NCBI GenBank assembly: GCA_017506865.1 | Contig: JAFCMP010000029.1 | Span: forward strand, 248,001-312,000 | Direction of reading: 5' to 3' | Source of the DNA: Tribonema minus | Lineage: Eukaryota; Sar; Xanthophyceae; Tribonematales; Tribonemataceae | Length of the DNA stretch: 64,000 nt | Shown here: positions 11,448 through 34,300 of the stretch, one piece after another | How positions within the stretch are numbered: position 1 is the stretch's first letter | How the letters are laid out: each line of letters starts with the position of its first letter | Notes under the pieces: generated by a model | The model's database searches: none | What the model was told of the DNA's origin: nothing | The model's input: the letters and a program-made list of their open reading frames with translations, nothing else | Made by a program: the position numbers and the translations under genes

Positions 11448-12640
11448 ATGTGCATGACTGACTCTGAAGCGCTTGCATTTTCTGCCCCCATGGCCTCAGA
11501 TATGTGGATGAAGGTTTTCGAATTCGTGTCAGACGGACGTTACCTCCAAATCTCATCCGTCAGCACTGGGTGGCGCTCGCTATATGCAAGGAGCATGCAG
11601 CAGAGGGAGCAGGCGCAGTCACTCAAAGCAAGTGCCCAAGCCATGGTTTCATCCAGGCCCATGATACAGTGGGCGGTTGCAAACGGGTGCAAACACACCA
11701 TGCTGATCCGGCACGCCGCCGCATGCGGCATACTAGCAGTGGTGCAGTACATGCACGAAACCGGCACAGAATTCGACAAGTACTTGTACTTTAAAACGCT
11801 CGTTGCAAGGCGGCAGCATCACGCGGAGATATCGAGATGCTGCAGTGGGCGCACGCAAACGGGTTTGTCTGGGACGCCCGCACAGCCCGGGCAGCGGCAG
11901 CCAAGGGGCATTTGAAGGTACTGCAGTGGGCGCACGCCAATGGGTGCCCCCTGAATAAGACCGCATACGCCGCGGCGGCATATGGGGGGCATATGGAGGT
12001 GCTGGAGTGGGCGCGGCCCGACACGGGATGTGCGTGGAACAAGGAGGCTTGCGAAGGTGCTGCAGCAGCCGGACGCCTCGACGTGCTCCAATACCTGCGG
12101 CGCAATGGCTGCCCATGGGACACGATGACGTCCTACGCTGCGGCGCGGCACGGCCACCTTCAGCTCCTGCAGTGGGCGCACGCGAATGGCTGCTCCCTCA
12201 GTGACGAACCCTACGCGGCAGCTTTGCAGGGAGGCCATCTACACGTGCTCCAGTGGCTGCACAACATAGGTGCGCCCTGGGACATAGGTGAGTGCACACT
12301 AGTTGCTACAAACGGGCGTCTCGACATCCTGCAGTGGCTGCGCGCACGCGGGTGCCCATGGGATGCGTCCGTGTGCACAATGGCGGTTCAGCACGGTCGC
12401 TTGCAGTTGCTGCAGTGGGCACGCGCTAACGGCTGCCCATGGGAGCCAAGCGGAACCCTTCGCTTTTTTCAGTGGAGCGTGTCGGGCATGGCCGGATTAC
12501 CCGTTGAGCGCCGCCACGTCAACATGCTGTCAGCGGTGGAGTGGGCGCTAGCAAACGGCTGTCCGTGCAATGACGATGATAGATCTGCGTACAGGAAGCT
12601 GCTGCGCAGGTTAGGGCTGCAGAGGCGCGCGGCCTTGTAG
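11448..12640 (+). CDS. F-box / ankyrin-like 'LQWAHANGCPW' repeat protein (right copy, one frame shift)
   Basis: Start at ATG 11448 or 11454. The N-terminal F-box-like stretch MASDMWMKVFEFVSDGRYL plus QISSVSTGWRSLY is followed by IQWAVANGC, AAACGILAVVQYMH and FDKYLYFKTL. Near 11809 the frame changes by what looks like one missing base; the other frame continues AASRGDIEMLQWAHANG and runs through about eight repeats (GHLKVLQWAHANGCPL, GHMEVLEWAR, GRLDVLQYLRRNGCPW and others) to TAG at 12638-12640. It is closely related along its whole length to the minus-strand gene at 8959-10669. It is probably a substrate-binding F-box protein by family analogy. Whether the discontinuity is a real mutation, a very small intron or a sequencing error cannot be decided here. 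Confidence 0.65.
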
Positions 12641-14645
12641 AGTAGTAGCTAGTAGTAACAACCCGGCGGCAGCAGTCGCTTGAACCGCTGCAGTAGCATC
12701 ATCATCACCGCGTCTGCTTGCGCGTGCAAGCTTGGTGGCGTTGCACCAATACCATACACAGCCACGTTTCGCTGATTGTTGTCATCTCCAGTTGTGAAGC
12801 TGTGCTGCCTGATATGCATTATCATGAAGGTGCAGCAGCTTGCGTTCATGAGGTTGTCGAAACCATCCACTTGTGCTTGCTGTGCATTCCAGCATTGCGC
12901 GTGTCGCGTCGAAATTGGTAGCCGACGGTGTTGCAGACCATGCTCTGCCTGGCAGGATAAGACTGCCAGCCCATGGGTCGCGGGGTGCCTGCTCTGCTGC
13001 AGTGCATGCAGTGGTATACTACAATGACAGATCATCCGTGTTATGCTGCATCAGACATGTGTGTATCATAGACTAGGATGTGAGCCCTTGCCCTCAATCA
13101 CCTGCGCAACTAGGCCGATTGCACAGCATTATGGCTTGCAGGATTGCTTGTGCCTTCCAAACGACCGTCTTGACTGTTCGCGTCTCTCATTCTCTTGGCC
13201 TCTTCTTGACATACCCACAAGCTCTGTCAGCAAATCAGCACCTCAACTTGGAGGTGCGTGACAGCAACCGATCATACCGGTGCCATGTACTTTCAAAGAA
13301 GTTCGCTTGCCAATAGGGCGCGAACAGCCCATTTCATCTTGAATATTCATATGCGCTTGATGCAATGCACTGGCAGCAGCACTCCCTCTCCGCAGAGAGA
13401 CTCAAACGCAAACAGGCTTCCCCCTCTTCACACTACCACCAACACCCCACAATCAAGTTCTACTTAGGGTTGCCCACTGGCAGCCAAAAGGTACACTTGT
13501 CCTGTCTTGGAAAAGATTTATGCAGGCTGGGTCGCCTTTGATAGCGCCCAGAACTGAGGACCATGCTGACACGTCTGAATCACGCCTTTTAGGCAAAGTA
13601 CTCACTGAGCACCAGTCACCAGTGCTAAGGGTATCAATGCTGTTGCTACGAAGGGTCCAACCCAACCCCAACAAACCCCGCCCACACCCTAAGTGGCCCC
13701 CACTATGATGCTGCACAAAATTGCTCAAGCTACCGCCGCTGCACAACCAGACCAATTTTGATGTCGTCCATGTCTCTGCGACAATGGTTCCGACTGTGAA
13801 CAGTTTTGCGCAGGCCTGGGATACTTGTAACTGTCACAGTGTTACAGCACCCAGAACTGAGGACAATGGTCATGGAACACTGGGTACCAGGTACTGGTAC
13901 TGGATAGGCTGACGTTGTCACTGAAGGAAGCATATCTACCAGAGCTTCCCATTCTAATAGCTACTCCCACCCCCCACGGTGTCTCCGGCCGCACACGGAA
14001 CCCTCGCTGCGAACTCCTAGCGCCTGCTGCTCCCGCTCCTCCGCGCCGCTGCCGACATGTAGGTGTCGCCACCTGCCCTGTTGCCGCGCGCAGGTGCCGC
14101 CTTCTAACCACATTCATTGGACAACACTCCGCAGAGTTGTACGACTAACAATCAAGGGTGCCGCGAGGCCTTAAGATAGTGTCCTTGTGTCGGTTGTGGG
14201 TTGAAGGCGTGCGCCATCGCCGGCGGCAGGGGCGGCGGCGGAGAGGCTCCGGTGTTCAACGTTGTGGCTGGTGCTGGCGTTCGCGTTGATGATCTTGGCG
14301 CAGCAGGCAGCAGGCTTGACACTCGGCCGCTGCGGCGGCGTCGGGCATCAAGCAGGCGAAGCCGCCACCTGCCTGCGCCGATGCCGCATCGCTGACCCTC
14401 CCCTCGGACAAAACTTTGAAAAAGTGTGTACAGCAACAATCAAGGGTACGCAAGGCCCTTGGGTGCAGCTAGCCATTGCGTGTCGTGCAGTTACCTGCGG
14501 AGACCGTCTCCGTTAGAAGTTGCGACCAGCTCTCTAGTCCCAGCGTGTTACAGAGCTCCCACCCAGCACATCAAAAGCGGCAGCAGCAGCAGCAGAAGAA
14601 GCAGCAGGAGCAGCAGCAGCAGGAGACAGCAACAGCAGCGGCACC
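12641..14645. other. Intergenic region, no supported gene
   Basis: I find no convincing coding exon. A segment at 13392-13432 (GAGAGACTCAAACGCAAACA followed by GGCTTCCCCCTCTTC) recurs at 38433-38471 and is a short dispersed repeat. A phrase CCCAGAACTGAGGAC occurs at about 13548 and 13850. Just upstream of the next gene (14577-14640) there is an AGC/CAG-rich tract. Confidence 0.5.
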
Positions 14646-15065
14646 ATGCCGCTTGACGCGTACGGATCCTTCTACCCCGCCCGCCGCGTCGGGACCGTGA
14701 CTAGCGGCCGCTACGATGCCTCCAACGCCCTCGCATCTTTCAGAACCAGGGACGCGAACGCGACTGCTCGCCTCAAGGTGCACAGGTGGGTGAGAGAGAA
14801 CCCGCCCCCGCAGTGGGCGCAGAGCGGCTCGCCGGCGGACCTGCTCAGCAGCTATGGCGACAACGTCGGGAGGGACGGGTGCAACTACGCCGCCGAGCAG
14901 CAGGCGCGGGAGCGGCAGCAGCGGCACGAGCTGTACCAGCCGAGCGCCGCGTCGCCGCGGCCAGGTGGCCAACAGCAGGCTGCAGTGCAGAAGGAGAACG
15001 ATGGACTGCTGGGCTATCTGGTTGTTCTGGCTGGTGTATTCTGGGTCATGTACACTTTCTGCTGA
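14646..15065 (+). CDS. Small tail-anchored membrane protein of unknown function (139 aa)
   Basis: Single-exon gene with a favourable start context (GGCACCATGCC), preceded by a CAG/AGC-rich leader. The N-terminal half is polar and soluble (MPLDAYGSFYPARRVGTV; KVHRWVRENPPPQWAQS), followed by a Gln/Arg-rich stretch (EQQARERQQRHELYQ). The C-terminus is one hydrophobic helix (LLGYLVVLAGVFWVMYTFC, about residues 121-139) running to the stop, which is the topology of a tail-anchored protein facing the cytosol. I do not recognise a family. Coding use is consistent: the hydrophobic end sits exactly at the stop and the composition changes sharply at both ends. Confidence 0.65.
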   Translation: MPLDAYGSFYPARRVGTVTSGRYDASNALASFRTRDANATARLKVHRWVRENPPPQWAQSGSPADLLSSYGDNVGRDGCNYAAEQQARERQQRHELYQPSAASPRPGGQQQAAVQKENDGLLGYLVVLAGVFWVMYTFC

Positions 15066-16603
15066 TGGCAGGATGGTGCGGCGGCGACTGTCACAGCAGC
15101 GTGACAGTCATCGTTGCGCACGCACAGAATGAAGCAAGACTTTAGCATGCGTTGTGCGGCATAGTGGGACGTTAGCGGGCATACCATCTGCTGCACGCTG
15201 GTAGGCGCACAGCGCTTGTAACTTTTTCGGCTAAGCAAGCTTGAGATTTGCAAAAGGTGCACATGATCACAAGTGGAACCGGGTGGGGGGAAGGGGGGGG
15301 GGTAGCTAGGGGGGTTTCACAGGGTTGAGGGGGGGGGGGCTTATGGGGGCTGTAGGGTCTGAGGTGGCACAACGCCCAGCACGGCGGAGCCTCTGGAAGG
15401 TGTATATGGTTGTGTAGGGTCTGCAATAAAGCGCATTGAGAACGTTTACAAGCACGCACTGCTTGATGCCAACCGCATGACACCTTGTGGCAATCCGCAC
15501 AGGGCCCGTCCGTGTACACAAGCAAAGCAGTGGAGACCGTGTACAATTCGACTTGGCCGCAGAGCGCGCAGTATATGTGCATGAACACCAACAAGCCATG
15601 AGAACGCGCACACGTACTCAAGCAGGTGCATGCATGCGTGCTTGCAGATATGCCATGAATGCGATGAATTTGCACATACTTTTGGGTGTTTTGTTGTGAT
15701 GCCCGCACTGCTCTCTTGCTTGCTCGCACGCTCAACGCATGCTTGTGCCGCACGTGCGTCTAAACAAAGTCTTGCATCTGCGCATATGACTTCCATATGC
15801 ACATCGGTTGTATGAATATTTGACTCGTCGGAAACGGCGCACTTGAATGTCAGAATTTGCTGCATGACACTACACCACGACAAGAACTTCAATGGCAACA
15901 AAAGAGGATGCATGCAAGACGCAATGTAAGCTGACCCACAACTTAAAACTGGCACACTAATAGTGACGCTGTTGATAAGATCACGTGCGCCAGCTGGGTG
16001 TGCGATGACCCCAACATCACATGCAGTGATGAAGTCAGCGCCCCCCCCCCCTTGCTGATCACTTCACCGCAACCACGCTGACAAGAGGCAGCGACCTTAA
16101 CTTGGCCCAAGTCAGGGGGGGCAAGTTGTGCTGTGGCGCATGCACGCAAGTGCAGGGGTGCGGCGTCGTTTGAGTGTGGTTGTCATTGAGACACTTTCAG
16201 ACTGTCACACGGCATGTAGATTCCGTACAGCAAGCTTAGATACCATTCATCTGGGCTTTTTCGTGCCCGGAGTGAGAATTAATAAAAAGTACAGGAGTGC
16301 GGCGGCTCTCCACCAAGCAAAGGCATTCAGCCGCAGTATTGTGCGCAAGTATATTTGTACTGACAACAAGCGTTCGATGATTCGTTGTCGCATTGGATAA
16401 TCAATTCAACTTTTGATTGTGATTTGGCAACCGTCGCGCCAGCAGCTCAACTGCAGTCCCGCCTTGACGCATGCGGTGGGGCAGTGCTGACAGACCCTGT
16501 GCATCAGACCGCGGGGAGAGCCCCTGAACAGAGAGCTCTCCATGGACGAGAACAACAGTGGCTCTGCATGTGGGTGATCACCGCTCGAGAAGAGGAGAAA
16601 ATT
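15066..16603. other. Intergenic region with G-rich tracts and a retroelement tail
   Basis: No supported gene. G-run clusters at 15283-15353 (several runs of 5-11 G) could form G-quadruplex DNA. A copy of the dispersed 3'-tail repeat lies at about 16155-16290. The rest shows nothing recognisable. Confidence 0.5.
16155..16290 (+). mobile_element. Retroelement 3'-tail fragment (dispersed repeat A)
   Basis: It matches the sequence that follows the retroelement-like ORF at 48704-48985. It shares GGCGTCGTTTGAGTGTGGTT (here diverged from the ORF end), GATTCCGTACAGCA, CATCTGGGCTTTTTCG and GAGAATTAATAAAAAGTAC. It contains only the extreme 3' end, as expected of a 5'-truncated non-LTR copy. Other copies are at about 24068-24165, 49005-49092 and 56650-56705. 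Confidence 0.6.
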
Positions 16604-28830
<12,227 letters not shown>

Positions 28831-28831
<1 letters not shown>

Positions 28832-29340
28832 CTGTCACGGCGAGGACACATGAGAACGCGATTTGTTAGGCATAAAATGTGTTTCGCCGGGGTGTGAGTA
28901 TAGGAGCAGAAGGCGCGGCGAGGGGTAGGTAGGTACAGAGAACGTGTCAGCACTCAGCGTCTGCGTGAGCTGTTGCGGGCACGCACACATGAGAGCGCGA
29001 TTTGTTTCAAAAGCGTTTGTTTTGGTTTGCGGGGGTGTGTGAGCACTCACAGGCGCGGTGAGGGGTAGGTATGTACTGAGGACGTGTCAGCACTCCGCGT
29101 CTTCGTGAGCTGGCGCGGCAAGGACACATAAGAACGCAATTTGTTTTGATAGCATGCATTTTGGTTCGCCGTTCATCCCCCTAGTCACTGCTTCCACTGC
29201 ACTGTGCGATTCTCTTCTGTTGGAGCCTGAAGTTTTCGGAGCCGAAGAAACTACTGCAGAACTGGGGTGTGAGCACTCGCAGGTGCGGTAAGGGGTAGGT
29301 AGGTACGGAGAGCGTGTCAGCGCTCAGCGTGTTGACGGTC
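28831..29340 (-). repeat. Tandem units upstream of ADSS exon 28584-28831
   Basis: About 140-bp units share GAGGGGTAGGTAGGTACAGA, ACGTGTCAGCACTCAGCGTC, TGCGTGAGCTG and CACACATGAGAGCGCGATTT. They occur near 28822-28880 (exon edge), 28890-29000, 29030-29145 and 29262-29335. The GTGAGCT part resembles the exon start at 28815-28831 (GAGCTTCACG complement), so this looks like another acceptor-edge array, though the exon part is short and weak. Confidence 0.65.
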
Positions 29341-31320
29341 GCGAGGCGCGCCGTGCGTGCGCGCGGAACGCGCAACCTTCAGGGCCTTGCACCCACGTGC
29401 CGGTACACAAGTCATCAACAATCAGAGGGAGGGTGAAGGCTCAGCAACTGCCTTAAGGCCATCTGGAGCTCTGTCAGACTGGCAGTGTTTGCACGAGCGG
29501 GCTGCAGTCTTCTGGGACTCAGCAGCAGCGGCGGCGGCGCATGCAGTTTGCGCAGCACGCCATTCGCTCGGCGCCTGGCTCAGCACTTGCGCGTAGACAC
29601 GTCAGCGGGCACGCCAACTACTTCAATGTTGAAGTATTCATTCCACCTTCGCGGCGCCGTTGCGAGTACTTGGCCTCCGCCGGCTGTTCGCCGCTCGCCA
29701 CCGCAAAGCACACGCCTGCCGCCACGAGCGCTGCCGCCGTGAGTGACGCTCCGCTGTTGATTGCTGCTGCGGCCCGCTCCGGGCCTGCCGACGATGACGC
29801 CAGGCCTGCGCACGACCGGCGACGCGTTTGGGCACTTTGAGAGCTGCTGAGGCATGCATGTGAGTACTCGCGGGCTCGTCATTGATGGAGGAATCGGGCC
29901 CATTACTGGCAGAATTAGGCCCATTGATGGCAGTATTAGGGCCGATATGCTGCAAGCCTTTCCGCTTCTGCGGATGCGGGTGTCAGGTTTCAAGATGGGG
30001 AAGTGTTGGCAGGAGTTGGGGTGGCGGCGTGCACCCAAATTTACCCACGGTGCATATCTTGCACACTGCTCCTGTCAAGCCGGTGACGCAACTGCTGCAC
30101 TATGTGCGTGTGTGTTCGTGTGTGTGTGATGATCGATGCCGGCAACCCGCAAGGTGCGAACTGACGAGGGTGCACAACATCGTCGCATCGATTTTGCTGC
30201 GTGTGGGCAGAGGCAAAGACCAGCAGTGCGAGTCGAGCGGGTGCATCCACTCGGCATTTGCGAGGGGCAAAGTGCACCCATGGTTGGCTGCCACTGCTAC
30301 TGGTCCTCCTCAACACAAGCACAGCTAGCATATACTTCATTGAGAGTGTGTGCATGGCGATGGCATGCAGGTCCTCCGCTCACTACTGGCCCTTTCCTTT
30401 CACCGTGGCTCGGCTGACGTTAAAGGCATGCGCACCATGCAGAGCAGTTGATCAGTGCCTGGACCAGGCGCGCTGAGCATTGCTTTGATGCAGTGGCAAG
30501 AGTGCTGATGTTGCGACAGGTATCCAACTGAATCGTTCCAAGGACGTCAATAGCGAACTGCACGTTTCGGGGTGCTGGCGGAAGTTCAGTGGGAGGTGGG
30601 CGTGACTGCGGTAGTTCGTGCTTCTTATCAAGCGTCGCGCTACTTGTCGGCTCTACCGCGGTGCCATGGCAGCCCAGACCTAACAGATGTGAATCTCAGC
30701 TAACACATGTCCTGCCTTTTCAAGCAACTGAACCAGCAGTATGGTGTCACCAACGGTTTCAGAGAAGGCTGGAGGTTGCGTAGGCAGCGCATAACTGCAT
30801 CTGTGATTGCGACGCGGAAAAGCGCAGGGCTGACGGTTCATGGAAAGGTATTGGATTACTCGCAGCTGACAGCCTGTTCTGCCATGAGCAGGGCATGACC
30901 AAAAAAACTCGTTGCCGCTCCGAATCCTCACCGGATTCGCCGGCGTCTGCGTGCACGGATGGCGCGTGTCATGTATCAATCCAAGCACAACATGGTGTTT
31001 TTTAACGGCCAAGTCGCTGCTTTGCCAAGCCGGCGTCACCAACACAACGTGTGCATGTTTCGCTAAACGTCATCGCGGGCTGAGAAATGCAGTGATCGCC
31101 GCCGTGCAGTGCTTACCTCTGCGCGCGTGCAGGGCACTGCGCCTCACCGCCGCTCTGAACGCCTGCGACACCACCATAGCGCGTCACGCCAGCCACCGCA
31201 CGTGATGAACACACCCCTCAAATACTGAACTTCAATTTCCAAAGTTGAATTTGCGAACTTGAAAAGGTATGCAAGACACACGCTGAGCAAGTGGCACAGG
31301 TGTTGGGGGATAGTCTTGCT
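29341..31320. other. Region between ADSS and the METTL gene; ADSS 5' exon probably here
   Basis: ADSS needs an upstream exon with its start codon, which I could not identify. Positions 29541-29840 are open on both strands and Ala/Arg-rich; neither frame gives a recognisable protein. A palindrome ACTTCAATGTTGAAGT is at about 29619-29634. Positions 29890-29945 hold about 2.5 units of GGGCCCATTACTGGCAGAAT-like sequence. The rest is unremarkable. The METTL and ADSS genes are divergent, so both promoters should lie here. Confidence 0.45.
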
Positions 31321-34300
31321 ATGGCGCGTTTATCGACGGAGAAGTACAGCCACTGGGAGCTCTCAGGGCAGCGAATGACGTCCGCTATCGCCTCTGAATA
31401 CCACTGCTCTGACTTCAATTGGGAGGACCTCAGAGAGCGTGTGCAAGCCTTGGTTGAGGCCAAGCCTGTATTGACAAAAGTGAGAACCACACATCATCTG
31501 CATTTGCAGTTGCTCAGCTGTTTCGGATCAAACCGTCACACACGCAGCTGCAAGTCGCGTCGGTGCTGTTGTCGAGTTGATCTGCGAGGACTCCTGTGAG
31601 CAGCAAAGGCTTTCAAAGCCAAGTTAAAATATATGGAGGGTGTACAAAAGTTTAATGGCAATGCGCACTTCGCTGTAAGTAAAAACGCTGCAGTGTCATT
31701 GGCAGCGACTGATGGCGTCTACACCGCACTTGAAGCTTTGGGCGATCAACAATGTCTGAATGATCAATCCGTGTGCATGTCCTGCTAGAACAAGTTTGCA
31801 GCAGCAGTAACAGCATCTCCACACACCATGTCACACACGCGGTGTCCATATACATTGCTTCACACAGGCAGGCATTGGCAGCAAATGGTGTCATACCGCA
31901 CTAGAGTGTTCAGGCGATTTACGAGTAAATTAATATGATCACACAGGCCTGCTGGAACAGGTTTGTAGCAGCAGTAGCAACAACATCTCCAGAAATCATG
32001 TCAGACAATGCAATATCCATGACCATCGCTTAACGTAGGCAGGTCGAGTCATCAGTCACCGCCACAAATGTGCTCACACGGCGGTGCCAGCAGCCACCTG
32101 ACGGCTACATGCAGAACCTTCCATGTCACGCGAACTCAACCAAATCCAGAGGCGGTGCACCAGACAAGCAGAGGCATCATCTGTCCTACTCAGACGTACC
32201 TAATGGTGATAATGTAGCGTAGACATCGACCAGGTGTCATTACTAAACCTGCTCTGGTTGATTGATCTTGTTTGTAAATTATGAATCAGTAAACAATGTT
32301 CTGTACAGCTCTGACGCACATTATTCGGTCTTAGCGATGAAGCCTGTTGACTGCTCAGCGCAAGGGCAGGTTTGCCGATCTGGTGGAGCGCTGCTGCTCA
32401 ATGCAATGCGAACCGAGCCAAAATTGAGCGCCGCTGCTTACTGGCCATGCTGCCCCCGCCACATCAGCGCCCCTCACTCTCTCTGTTGTGTGCGCTGTGT
32501 GGGCCTTGCTGTGCAGGCGCAGGCCGAGCGGGTCCTGCGCGGCAGACGACGAAAGGGATCCGACGGCTGCGACTGCAACTGGGAGGCGTTTTACAGAATG
32601 TGAGCCGCGGCGAAGGTCCATTGCAATAGATCCCTCTTGCTGCAAATAGGGGTTGCACGAAAACGTGTTTGGCCACACAAATTCGGCGCAGTTTGGGCGT
32701 ATTTGGCAACCAGGACTACGTCTAGAGCAAACCTCAACATGATAACATGCTGCGCGAAAGGCATATTTGTGGGGCATGTGGTGAGTCTGCTCGATTCCAA
32801 GCATACAGTCCACAACAAAAGGGGCTCTTGAACTCAGAAATAAACTTCAGAATACGTTCTTTTGCAACCCTCCTCTTGCTCCAAGCGCAGCACCGTCCAC
32901 GTTGCAGGCTTCATACCATCCAATACATGAAGCACAGTGGTGCCAGAATCTGCTCTGTGGGGGCGAATGCAGCACGCCGGAAGTGTATGTCTGCCGCAAC
33001 TGTGCGGCAAGTGCGCATTGCCGTAGGGTAAAGGTTGAGGCTACCCTGAGGCATTGTGCCGTGCCGTCTGCGGGGACGTGCGCGAACTTCGCGCATTGCG
33101 CATCGCAGCGGTAGCTCTTGCGCACGCAGCAGCAGCGCTCGCGCGACTGGCAGCGGCGCGGATACCCTCAGCAGCAGCGCTCAAGCATTCAGTAGCAGTG
33201 CTCAAGCACTTGGCAGCAATGCAGTGACCGCTCTGCCCTCTGTCCACCCATGTCGGGAAATCATCATGTGCTGCGGACGCGTGCCATATGCCTTGCTGAG
33301 CAACCTGCACGCTTTCGAGCGAGCACCGAAGATGTAAACCTGCCCATTGCGCGCTGCACGCTGAGGTTTCACGTGCGTGCCGACGGTCGTGCGCCCGCAT
33401 GCGCCGCTTCACAGGCGTCTCGCATCACATGCACAAGTACATTTACAAACAGCCGCTTCGCATGCGCTACCAGCTGTGCCACACGCCGCGTGCACGCGCG
33501 GATGAGCATCTACATGTCATGCATAGATGCACACACACGCATAAAAAATATCGCATGTACACACATGCACACATACATATACTCACACGCGTCTTGCTGG
33601 CCCCAGTGGATGGCCAGCGCACGCTCCACCTTCTGCACTATCAAGTGCAGGACATCGATCGTGAAACAGCGACTGTAGCAACTACTAGCCTACTGAGAAG
33701 TGCATTGTGCTGTCGACTGTATTCATTTCCGTTGCCCCCCGTACTTGCCAGGCATGACAACGCAAACGTCTACAAGCCCAGGCGCTATGTCGCCAAGGTG
33801 TGGCCACAGCTCGTGGATCCGCGCGCTGGCATTGCGCGCATCCTGGAGCTTGGCTGCGGCTATGGGTGAGTTGAGTGCTTGTGTCGGCTTTGGTCGCCAC
33901 GATTGAAGTTCAGTCTTCATTATTTAAAGTTTCATGAAGACAAATCAAAAGATCTTAGAGCTCTAGGTGACAAGGAGTGGTTAGCCGCAAGTGCCTTCCA
34001 GCAACAATTTTATATCGCGACTTGATTTCGAGCCGTAGCTTCCCATTCTAGCCTCGTGTGTCGTGTCACTACGGATGTGTTTTCGACGTTGATGATGATA
34101 AGACATGTGTGGATGTACGTACATGGATCTGGATGCATTACTTTACAGAAATGCAGTCCATGCATCGCTTGCATCACAGCTTAGGTTAACAATGCTCAGG
34201 CACAGGAATATTGTCCCTCAAGAGACTCAGTTCAAAGCCTCGATGTGCAGTCAACTTGTCTGGACACAACGCCAGACATACCATCTGCCACTGCACGCAG

